The position numbers were made by a program, and so were the translations under genes. Below, piece by piece: positions 1-6,224 of a stretch of DNA of 18,086 nt. The notes beneath the pieces are model-generated. The model ran no database searches, was not told the origin of the DNA, and was given only the letters and a program-made list of their open reading frames with translations. Origin of the DNA: Candidatus Nomurabacteria bacterium (GTDB lineage Bacteria > Patescibacteriota > Minisyncoccia > Phycocordibacterales > UBA10002). Position 1 is the first letter of the stretch. Each line of letters begins with the position of its first letter. The stretch covers positions 1 to 18,086 of the forward strand of contig CALRDB010000018.1 in assembly GCA_943354745.1 (NCBI GenBank). The letters are read 5' to 3'.

Positions 1-129
1 CGGCTTTTTGGAAGCCAAAATGTGGGACGCGCGAAGCGCGTCCCACTGATTTCCCCCCATTTTTCCAAACGAATTCGGAGTCCCGCCTTCGGCGGGACGG
101 ACTGTTTTTTCGCCAAGAAGCAGGTTCGA
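1..129. repeat. Left arm of 129-bp perfect inverted repeat flanking the recombinase
   Basis: Positions 1-129 are the exact reverse complement of 1706-1834 (position p pairs with 1835-p). The arm may continue beyond the window start, which cannot be seen. It contains an 11-bp GC hairpin (22-32 with 36-46, loop GAA) and an 8-bp hairpin (80-87 with 91-98, loop TTC). The adjoining 131-146 also matches 1645-1660 in inverted orientation, so this arm is an inverted copy of the 3' end of the recombinase gene lacking a 45-bp internal piece (1661-1705). Confidence 0.95.
80..110 (+). terminator. Rho-independent-type terminator reading toward the recombinase
   Basis: An 8-bp GC-rich stem (80-87/91-98) with a TTC loop is followed six bases later by six T residues (105-110). 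Read on +, it would stop transcripts entering from the left before they reach the recombinase. The spacing between stem and T tract is a little long, so strength is uncertain. Confidence 0.55.
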
Positions 130-197
130 AATCAGAAGCAATTTTGACATAGTATTTGCTTTGAATACAAAAAGAATTTTTGTGTTAGAAATATATT

Positions 198-206
198 TGG
201 TATACT
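198..206 (+). promoter_or_regulatory. Candidate promoter of the recombinase (extended -10)
   Basis: TATACT at 201-206 is preceded by TGG (198-200), an extended -10 arrangement; the -35 region (around 178-185) is only T-rich. Transcription would begin near 213, exactly where the interleaved inverted repeats begin. An alternative promoter is TTGACA at 144-149 with TACAAA at 166-171 (16-bp spacer). Confidence 0.4.
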
Positions 207-211
207 GATAT

Positions 212-307
212 TGCTCACAATAATTATTAGTTAATCAACAGGAATAGCTACATTGGTAACAATTTGATTAACGTTAAATTGTGAGCACCAGTGTAGCTAT
301 TCCTGTT
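212..307 (+). promoter_or_regulatory. Interleaved inverted repeats in the recombinase leader
   Basis: Three inverted-repeat pairs overlap here. Pair A is 212-221 with 278-287 (10 bp, perfect). Pair C is 230-238 with 264-272 (9 bp, perfect). Pair B is 237-257 with 287-307 (21 bp, one mismatch that is G-U in RNA). A and C are nested, while B lies in their loop and its partner lies outside, so A/C and B stems either exclude each other or form a pseudoknot. The block ends 12 bases before the preferred start ATG at 320. It could be an RNA leader switch, an operator or a recombinase attachment site; the sequence alone does not decide. Confidence 0.6.
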
Positions 308-319
308 CCAAAAATATAT

Positions 320-1990
320 ATGCAAAAATTCTTTTTGTATGCTCGCAAGAGTACCGATGTCGAGGATAAGCAAGTTTTGAGCATTGATGCGCAAATTACC
401 GAATTGCGCGCTTTCGCCAAAAATGAAAAGTTAGAAATCGTTGAGGAATTTGTAGAAAAGCGTACGGCGAAAATTCCAGGTCGTCCCATTTTTGGCGAAA
501 TGATGAGGCGAATTGAAAAAGGTGAAGTGTCTGGGATTATCAGTTGGCACCCAGATCGCCTTGCGCGCAATTCGGTGGACGGCGGACAGATTGTCTACTT
601 TCTCGACATCGGAAACCTTGCGAGCCTCAAATTCCCTAGCCATTGGTTTGAAAACACGCCACAGGGCAAATTCTCGCTGTCTATGGCCTTTGTACAAAGC
701 AAATACTATGTTGATTCTCTTTCCGAGAACACGAAACGCGGACTTCGCCAAAAAGTTCGTATGGGAATATTTCCAAGCCAAGCGCCAATCGGTTACATCA
801 ACGATAGTCGTACTAAAACGATTGTAGTAGAAAAGAAAAAATCTCGTGTTATTCGCTTGGCTTTTGAACGATACACGAAAGGTAATCAGCGACTGGAAGA
901 TATTGCAAACTTTTTGGCGAAGAACGGAATATCTACGCGTTCCGGAAAGAGAATCTCAAAAACCAGAGTGTCTTTCATTTTGTCCAATCCGTTTTATGTT
1001 GGACTTTTCAACTACGCAAAAGAATTGCACGAGGGTAAACACGAGCCAATCATTTCAAAGAAACTTTTTGATGAAGCACAGGAAATGTTGAAACTTCGCG
1101 GACAACCTGAACGCAAACCAAAAAATGAACCCCAACCTTTTTGTGGTCTCATTTCCTGTGCTTCATGCGGAATGATGATAACTGGCGAACACAAATTCAA
1201 ACGGCAGAAAAATGGTAATGTCCACGAGTATATTTACTATCACTGCACAAAAAAACGAAAAGATTTTAAATGTCCCGAATCTGCTGTTAGAGAAAAAGAA
1301 TTGGATCGCCAGTTATCATCTCTCATTCAAAAAGTTTCTTTGCCCAAAGACTGGGCGGAAGAATTGTTAAAAATGGCAAATGAAGACCACGGAAAATCCG
1401 CCCAGTCTTTGACTGCTTGTGAGAAAGAGAAAAATGAAAAGATTTCTTCTTTATCGAAAAAGTTAGAGCGACTTCTTTCGGGCTATCTCGACCAAGATAT
1501 TGAAAAAGAAATCTATCGTGTTGAAAAAGGAAAATTGATTTTGCAAAAGAAGTCGCTCGAAGAAGAAATCACTACTCTTTCACACAAGCAAAATGATTGG
1601 CTCGAACCGTTTACCGAATGGGTGAAAGACGCACAATCATTGGACAAAATTGCTTCTGATGATGACCTTTTTGCAAAAAAGGTCAAAGCCAAAGAAATCT
1701 TTGGCTCGAACCTGCTTCTTGGCGAAAAAACAGTCCGTCCCGCCGAAGGCGGGACTCCGAATTCGTTTGGAAAAATGGGGGGAAATCAGTGGGACGCGCT
1801 TCGCGCGTCCCACATTTTGGCTTCCAAAAAGCCGTTTAGTTCGTTTGTGGTGCGGGTGGCGGGAATCGAACCCGCGTCTCATGCTTGGGAAGCACGCATA
1901 TTGCCACTATACTACACCCGCTTACCTTGTCCGTACGTTCGTATCGATTTCGTGGTTTGTATTGCTACCGAAATATATCCAAAAACCTAG
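320..1990 (+). CDS. Large serine recombinase (site-specific recombinase/integrase)
   Basis: Large serine recombinases cut and rejoin DNA at attachment sites through a serine-DNA intermediate. The N-terminal resolvase domain has Y7-A-R9-K-S11, with S11 the likely nucleophile, and the DRLARN motif at 79-84. A recombinase domain spans about 155-260. A zinc-ribbon follows (C280-x2-C283, C309, C318), then a coiled-coil stretch at about 370-450. I prefer ATG 320 because the fold starts at once; GTG 281 would add 13 residues encoded by the leader repeats. There is no clear Shine-Dalgarno site. Residues from about 463 to 505 are encoded by the right inverted-repeat arm, and residues from about 510 on are antisense to the tRNA-Gly gene; the only in-frame stop is at 1988-1990. 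The true tail is therefore doubtful: either the protein carries a junk extension or its original stop has been lost. It may have moved the flanking DNA. Confidence 0.85.
   Translation: MQKFFLYARKSTDVEDKQVLSIDAQITELRAFAKNEKLEIVEEFVEKRTAKIPGRPIFGEMMRRIEKGEVSGIISWHPDRLARNSVDGGQIVYFLDIGNLASLKFPSHWFENTPQGKFSLSMAFVQSKYYVDSLSENTKRGLRQKVRMGIFPSQAPIGYINDSRTKTIVVEKKKSRVIRLAFERYTKGNQRLEDIANFLAKNGISTRSGKRISKTRVSFILSNPFYVGLFNYAKELHEGKHEPIISKKLFDEAQEMLKLRGQPERKPKNEPQPFCGLISCASCGMMITGEHKFKRQKNGNVHEYIYYHCTKKRKDFKCPESAVREKELDRQLSSLIQKVSLPKDWAEELLKMANEDHGKSAQSLTACEKEKNEKISSLSKKLERLLSGYLDQDIEKEIYRVEKGKLILQKKSLEEEITTLSHKQNDWLEPFTEWVKDAQSLDKIASDDDLFAKKVKAKEIFGSNLLLGEKTVRPAEGGTPNSFGKMGGNQWDALRASHILASKKPFSSFVVRVAGIEPASHAWEARILPLYYTRLPCPYVRIDFVVCIATEIYPKT
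1664..1706. repeat. Two adjacent hairpins in the recombinase 3' region, absent from the left arm
   Basis: A 9-bp stem (1664-1672/1676-1684, loop GCA) is followed by an 8-bp stem (1687-1694/1699-1706, loop AAAT). Together they account for nearly all of the 45 bp (1661-1705) that the left inverted copy lacks. The block is a multiple of three and is translated as part of the recombinase. Confidence 0.7.
1706..1834. repeat. Right arm of 129-bp perfect inverted repeat
   Basis: Exact reverse complement of 1-129. It is translated as residues about 463-505 of the recombinase, and ends 13 bases before the CCA end of the tRNA-Gly gene. It holds the mirror-image hairpins 1737-1755 and 1789-1813. Confidence 0.95.
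1725..1755 (-). terminator. Terminator for the ftsB-like/tRNA-Gly transcript, inside the recombinase tail
   Basis: Mirror of the left-arm terminator. Read on -, an 8-bp GC stem (1755-1748/1744-1737) is followed by six U residues (1730-1725). It lies downstream of the tRNA gene and would stop that transcript from running antisense through the recombinase. Confidence 0.55.
1848..1921 (-). tRNA. tRNA-Gly (anticodon CCC), CCA end encoded
   Basis: The 74-base cloverleaf is complete. The acceptor stem GCGGGTG (1921-1915) pairs with CACCCGC (1858-1852), the discriminator is A, and CCA is encoded (1850-1848). The D stem is GTAT/ATAT. The anticodon stem CGTGC/GCATG encloses loop TTCCCAA, giving anticodon CCC, which reads GGG codons. 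The T arm has GCGGG-TTCGATT-CCCGC. It follows the ftsB-like gene by 43 bases on the same strand. The recombinase frame on + runs straight through it. Confidence 0.96.
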
Positions 1991-2345
1991 AAAATAGCGA
2001 CTTACCACCAGGAGTACCGATCGGTTCTGCATTTTGTTTTTGTTCTTCAACAAGTACTACCATCTTTTCACCGTTTTTTGCGACCTGAAACTGCTCCCTG
2101 ATTTCTGTTTCAATACCCTCTCTTGTTTTAAGTCGTGCGATATCACTTTGCAACTTCTCCTTTCGTGAAGCAAGGGAAGAAAGTTCAGTTTCTACGCGAC
2201 TCCGATTTTTCTGGCTCTCCCGTTCTTTACTATACAAACTAATGGTGGCCTTACTTACAAGCACAAGCATAAGCACAACGACAACAAGCGCTCCTCGAGA
2301 ATACAACACTTTACGGATTTTTCTTTTTCGCTGAAAATCTCTCAT
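1965..2345 (-). CDS. Septum formation initiator (FtsB/DivIC-family) protein
   Basis: FtsB/DivIC proteins are small bitopic membrane proteins that join the division complex with FtsL/FtsQ partners and help activate septal wall synthesis. This 126-residue protein fits: a basic cytoplasmic N-terminus (RKRKIRK), one hydrophobic segment at about 19-34, then a heptad-rich coiled coil at about 40-90 (SLYSKERESQKNRSRVETEL), and a short C-terminal tail with SLFSRFLDIFR. It is close to the family's usual length. The tRNA-Gly gene lies 43 bases downstream on the same strand, so the two may be co-transcribed. No clear Shine-Dalgarno site is seen before ATG 2345. Assignment is by architecture and the motif pattern, so the family is fairly sure but the exact orthologue (FtsB or DivIC) is not. 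Confidence 0.8.
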   Translation of the reverse strand: MRDFQRKRKIRKVLYSRGALVVVVLMLVLVSKATISLYSKERESQKNRSRVETELSSLASRKEKLQSDIARLKTREGIETEIREQFQVAKNGEKMVVLVEEQKQNAEPIGTPGGKSLFSRFLDIFR

Positions 2346-2429
2346 ATACGCAGGTACCTATTGAGACGAAATGAATCAAAGAATATGCAATAATTCACAT
2401 ACAGGAAAAGACATGATAGTATTATTCTA

Positions 2430-2459
2430 TCTTATTCGTAGCTATTCGTATATTCGAAT
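2430..2459. repeat. Left arm of 30-bp perfect inverted repeat (ATTCG units)
   Basis: Positions 2430-2459 are the exact reverse complement of 2595-2624. ATTCG occurs at 2434, 2444, 2452, 2462 and 2469, with steps of 7-10 bases. The pair flanks a 36-codon gene. Confidence 0.9.
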
Positions 2460-2481
2460 CGATTCGTAATTCGTATTGACT

Positions 2482-2592
2482 ATGCTATTCAACCCTAAAC
2501 ACCGTAGAAAACTTAATCTCGTCTGGGGCATCGTCTGCGCACTTATCATCATTAGCATGATATTGCTTTATATTCCCGCCCTCTATCAGTAA
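2482..2592 (+). CDS. 36-residue one-helix membrane peptide
   Basis: ATG 2482 to TAA 2590-2592 encodes 36 residues: a basic N-terminus (MLFNPKHRRKLN), then one hydrophobic segment of about 20 residues (LVWGIVCALIIISMILLYIP) and a four-residue tail. The positive-inside layout predicts a cytoplasmic N-terminus. It stands alone on + between two - strand genes and inside a 30-bp inverted repeat, so each arm could serve as a hairpin for this short transcript. No Shine-Dalgarno site is visible. The organised amphipathic/basic/hydrophobic layout argues for a real gene over chance. Function is unknown. Confidence 0.6.
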   Translation: MLFNPKHRRKLNLVWGIVCALIIISMILLYIPALYQ

Positions 2593-2594
2593 TC

Positions 2595-2624
2595 ATTCGA
2601 ATATACGAATAGCTACGAATAAGA
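2595..2624. repeat. Right arm of 30-bp perfect inverted repeat
   Basis: Exact reverse complement of 2430-2459, starting two bases after the stop codon of the 36-residue gene. As RNA the two arms could pair with each other across the gene. Confidence 0.9.
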
Positions 2625-2639
2625 CTCTTAGGCTTTCTT

Positions 2640-2679
2640 ATTCGTATTATTCGAACATTCGGATACATTCGCTAATTCG
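2640..2679. repeat. Phased ATTCG array downstream of lepA
   Basis: ATTCG begins at 2640, 2649, 2657, 2667 and 2675 (steps 9, 8, 10, 8), ending just beyond the lepA stop. It extends the ATTCG theme of the neighbouring inverted repeat. Purpose unknown: protein-binding array, terminator remnant or mini-repeat debris are all possible. Confidence 0.7.
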
Positions 2680-2682
2680 CAT

Positions 2683-4485
2683 TTAATCTTTGCGGACCAT
2701 CTTCAAAAATACATCTTGCGGGATGCGCACTTTCCCTATTCCCGCCTCTTTCAAACGCTTCTTGCCCTCCTTTTGATTTTGCCAAAGCTTCATCTTTCGC
2801 GTTCGATCGCCTCCGTTTTTTCCAAAATCTCCAAGTGTCTTCTGCGTAGCGCGAACGGTTCGTGAGGAAATGATTCGGCCCAGTGCCTGCCCTTGGATCT
2901 TCGTCGCAAAAAGCTGTGCCGGTAAAATAGTTTGCAGTTTCTCAACCGCAGCTTCGGCTTCCAGTTCCGCCCTCTTTCGCGAAACAATACGTGAAAAAGC
3001 CTGTACGATTTCCTCGGCAACCAGTATCTCTAGCTTCACCACGTCAGCCTTACGAAGTTCCATTATTTTATACGAAAGCGAAGCAAATCCCGATGATAAA
3101 CTCTTAACATCATCAAAAAACCCACGCATAAGTTCACGAAGAGGCATCTCGATAACCAAAAGGTTTCGGTTATTTCCGAAATCTTCCGTAACCTTGAGAA
3201 AGGCTTCGTGTTCGTAGAGCATGGGCATGAGCTTTGCGATATATTCACCAGGAGTGATGATCTGTGCTTCAATCCATGGTTCATACACCTCAGCAATTTC
3301 TCCAAACTCGGGAAAACGTGCTGCGGAATACACCACTTCACGTTTTCCTCGCTTGGTCACCACTTCGTAGGTAATAGAAGGCGTCGTGACCACAAGCGTG
3401 AGATTAAATTCGCGCCTCAAACGCTCGGTGATGATTTCAAGATGGAGCATCCCGAGGAAACCACACCGAAAACCGCGACCAAGCAGGCCACCCGATTCTT
3501 CCTCGTACGTAAATGAGGAGTCGGAAAGACGAAGGCGATCAATAGCCTGGCGGAGCATCGTAAAATCATCTTGGCTTTCTGGATAAATAGAGGCCCATAC
3601 CACAGGCTTTGGCCGGTTATATCCAGGAAGTGGCGCTTCCCTCCCTTTTGCGGAAAGGATCGTATCTCCGACCGACGCAATGCCCGGTTCCTTGATACCT
3701 GTGATGAGATACCCAATTTCTCCGGCAGAAAGTGAATCGACAGTGGTTTCGACCGGTGCAAAAATCCCAGCCTCAAGAACCGTAAAATCCTGTTCTGACG
3801 CGGCAAACCGAAGCTTATCGCCTTTCTTCGTACTTCCGTCAAAAGAACGTAGGTACACAATAACCCCTGCGTGATTTGAGTATTTGAAATCAAAGATAAG
3901 ACCGCGAAAACCTTCTTCCGAGGGGACATTCGGTGCCGGCACTCGATCAATCACAGCCTGCAAAAGTTCAGGGACACCTACTCCGGTCTTACCGGAAACC
4001 AGAAGCACATCACTTTCATCCAGACCGCATAGTTCAGCAATCTGCTTTCTTGTCTCTGGAACCTGCGCCAGAGGAGAATCTATTTTGTTCACGGCCGGAA
4101 TGATGGTAAGGCCTGCTTCTTGCGCCATACCAAGTACCGATATCGTCTGCGCCTGTACCCCTTGCGTTGCGTCTACAAGCACAATAGCCCCTTCCACTGC
4201 CTTCATGGCACGCGATACCTCATACGCGAAATCAATGTGTCCAGGCGTATCGATAAGATTAAAGATATAGTCAGTGCCTCCTACGGAGTACTTCATCCGC
4301 ACCGGAGTCATTTTAATCGTAATCCCCCGTTCACGCTCAAGCTCCATAGAATCAAGCACTTGGTTCTGCATCTTACGCTTTTCAATGGTAGCGGTAAGTT
4401 CAAGAAGTCGATCCGCAAGGGTCGACTTTCCATGATCAATGTGCGCAATGATACAGAAGTTGCGTATATTCCTATACTCTGCCAT
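2683..4485 (-). CDS. lepA: Elongation factor 4 (LepA), ribosomal back-translocase GTPase
   Basis: LepA is a translational GTPase that acts on the ribosome in the cytoplasm; it has been linked to back-translocation, stress and ribosome assembly. The G motifs are complete: G1 AHIDHGKST at 14-22, RERGITIK at 51-58, G3 DTPGH at 79-83 with H83 the likely catalytic histidine, and G4 NKID at 133-136. Domain 2, the two EF-G-like domains and the LepA-specific C-terminal domain follow, ending with the family's GGDRTRKMKLWQNQKEGKKR-type segment. Length 600 residues is normal for the family and the start at MAEYRNIRNF matches the usual position. murJ lies 53 bases upstream on the same strand, so co-transcription is possible. 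Confidence 0.97.
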   Translation of the reverse strand: MAEYRNIRNFCIIAHIDHGKSTLADRLLELTATIEKRKMQNQVLDSMELERERGITIKMTPVRMKYSVGGTDYIFNLIDTPGHIDFAYEVSRAMKAVEGAIVLVDATQGVQAQTISVLGMAQEAGLTIIPAVNKIDSPLAQVPETRKQIAELCGLDESDVLLVSGKTGVGVPELLQAVIDRVPAPNVPSEEGFRGLIFDFKYSNHAGVIVYLRSFDGSTKKGDKLRFAASEQDFTVLEAGIFAPVETTVDSLSAGEIGYLITGIKEPGIASVGDTILSAKGREAPLPGYNRPKPVVWASIYPESQDDFTMLRQAIDRLRLSDSSFTYEEESGGLLGRGFRCGFLGMLHLEIITERLRREFNLTLVVTTPSITYEVVTKRGKREVVYSAARFPEFGEIAEVYEPWIEAQIITPGEYIAKLMPMLYEHEAFLKVTEDFGNNRNLLVIEMPLRELMRGFFDDVKSLSSGFASLSYKIMELRKADVVKLEILVAEEIVQAFSRIVSRKRAELEAEAAVEKLQTILPAQLFATKIQGQALGRIISSRTVRATQKTLGDFGKNGGDRTRKMKLWQNQKEGKKRLKEAGIGKVRIPQDVFLKMVRKD

Positions 4486-4538
4486 ACGGGCATACTAGCA
4501 GAAAATAGTGGTATAAAAAAGTCACGAACGCATCTTGG

Positions 4539-6218
4539 CTAAAATGTCGTCTCGGTTGGATCCGGTCCGATAAATTTCGCCTTCCAAATTTTACGATGCA
4601 GAGTCTTCCAGATTTCGCGAATTTCAACATTACCGAGCAGATAGAGGACACACACGCCGAATGCAAGTCCACCTATTCCCGCCAAAAATCCTTGGAGAAA
4701 AACACCGAGCGTAGTGTGTAAGTTGTATACGGTGCTGAGTACATTGAGCAAACTATAGGAAACAAATCCCATAATCACCGAGGAAGCAAAGCTTTGCCAA
4801 AACATATGATACACAGCCACTTGAAATCGTTGAAAATGCTTTGTATAGAGTATCCAAAAGATAAGAGCACTCCCAATCGCACCAATTGAGTAGGAAAGAG
4901 GAAGCACCAGCATCTTTGTCCCAGGGAGATCCGAAACACGGAGAATTGATTCGAAAAAGTACCGTACGATAGGTGTTTGTACGAAGAGTTTCGAGAAAAG
5001 AAAAGCTGAGCAGATAGTGAGGAGCGCGCCTCCAACCGCAACGAGCAGAGGGGTACGCGTCTTCCCCGCTGCATAGTAGCCCCGTGTAAAAAGAAGTGAG
5101 ATACTCTGGGCCACAACCGAAACCGCGAAAAGTGCGAGAGCCGCAGCGGTAAGTCGAGTATCATTCCAATCGAATGCTCCGCTTCCAAGCACCGTTCGCA
5201 CAATCTGTGCTCGTAGCACCACAAATAACACGAGTGCGGGCATAGACCAAAACAAAACATGCCTCATGGCAGTCGAAAGCGTACTAATAAATACCCCTTT
5301 CTCTCCTTTAGTCCAGAGTCCGGCGAGGGTTGGGAAGGCGGCGAGTGAATAGCTTGCCCCTACGATTGCCAATGGGACAGACTGTAGATTCCAGGAAAGG
5401 TTAAAAATAGCGATGGAGCCTATTCCGAGGAGCGACCCTAACGCAGTGAGAAGCAATATAGTGATATTTTGAAGGGAGAGCGCGAGTGTCCTGGGAAGTG
5501 AGACCATCAGTACTTTTTTGATGAGCCCCCAATCAGGAATGCAGAAACGAGGCATCATACCGGTGTTCATCATGACGGGAATCTGGATACCTAAATGAAG
5601 TAACGAACCCAGTACCACCCCCCAGGCAAGTCCAGCAAGTCCCATGAGCGGATACAGAGCAAAGACTCCGACAATAAGACCTACGTTGTAGAGAATCGGA
5701 CTAATCGCATACACAAAGAAGCGACGCTCCAGTTGCGTCACGCTCGCGAAGAGATTTGAAATACCAAGGAATATTGGCTGCAAGAGCATGATACGCGTGA
5801 GGAAAACCGTCTCTGTCACCACCTCTCCGTTAAATCCGGGAAATAGCATGCCAATGAGGGTCGGCGCACACCAAAAAGCAACGACACTCACCACAACGAT
5901 AAAGAGAAAGAAGGCCGAAAAGACAGAACTGAGAAAGACTCGTGCTGCTTCTTTACTCTCGTCACGGCGATTGGACAAAAATGGAATGAGTACCGATAGT
6001 GAGACCATTGAGGCACTCCAGATAAAGATGAGGTCAGGAACGCGGAAAGCAGCGTAGTACATATCGAGAATCTGCCCCGCCCCAAAATTTGACGCAAGCA
6101 GTCGATCACGAAAGAATCCGAGAATCTGCGAAAGAAGCGCGAAAACACCCAAAAGATAAGCGGCCTCATGGAGTCCGCTTATCTCTCGTTCTATCAACCG
6201 AAAAATTCCTTTTACCAT
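4539..6218 (-). CDS. murJ: Lipid II flippase MurJ (MviN family)
   Basis: MurJ moves the peptidoglycan precursor lipid II across the cytoplasmic membrane. The 559-residue protein is hydrophobic throughout, consistent with about 14 membrane segments, and carries the family's N-terminal signature: GFFRDRLLASNFGAG at about 34-48, then DMYYAAFRVPD and a following SLSVLIPFLS segment. Basic and charged loops fall where the MOP-superfamily fold expects them. The upstream polymerase/TPR gene ends six bases before this start (TAA then ATG), so the two are one transcription unit; lepA follows after 53 bases. The context fits cell-envelope polymer export. A role on another lipid-linked sugar cannot be ruled out from sequence. 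Confidence 0.92.
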   Translation of the reverse strand: MVKGIFRLIEREISGLHEAAYLLGVFALLSQILGFFRDRLLASNFGAGQILDMYYAAFRVPDLIFIWSASMVSLSVLIPFLSNRRDESKEAARVFLSSVFSAFFLFIVVVSVVAFWCAPTLIGMLFPGFNGEVVTETVFLTRIMLLQPIFLGISNLFASVTQLERRFFVYAISPILYNVGLIVGVFALYPLMGLAGLAWGVVLGSLLHLGIQIPVMMNTGMMPRFCIPDWGLIKKVLMVSLPRTLALSLQNITILLLTALGSLLGIGSIAIFNLSWNLQSVPLAIVGASYSLAAFPTLAGLWTKGEKGVFISTLSTAMRHVLFWSMPALVLFVVLRAQIVRTVLGSGAFDWNDTRLTAAALALFAVSVVAQSISLLFTRGYYAAGKTRTPLLVAVGGALLTICSAFLFSKLFVQTPIVRYFFESILRVSDLPGTKMLVLPLSYSIGAIGSALIFWILYTKHFQRFQVAVYHMFWQSFASSVIMGFVSYSLLNVLSTVYNLHTTLGVFLQGFLAGIGGLAFGVCVLYLLGNVEIREIWKTLHRKIWKAKFIGPDPTETTF

Positions 6219-6224
6219 CGAGTA

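Noticed and set aside
212..287. Half-sites TGCTCACAAT and ATTGTGAGCA resemble the lac operator half
   Set aside because: The two are 56 bases apart, unlike a lac operator, and no LacI-type gene is in the window. The similarity is probably chance.
281..319. GTG 281 start for the recombinase
   Set aside because: The 13 added residues are encoded by the leader repeats and are not part of the resolvase fold; ATG 320 starts just before the Y-x-R-x-S motif.
1848..1990. C-terminal peptide of the recombinase (VAGIEPASHAWEARILPLYY) as a real domain
   Set aside because: It is the antisense translation of tRNA-Gly, a known misannotation pattern, so it is not evidence of function.
3417..3950. Frame of 177 codons opposite or overlapping lepA, and similar frames within murJ
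   Set aside because: They are shadows in other frames of lepA and murJ, with no coding features of their own.
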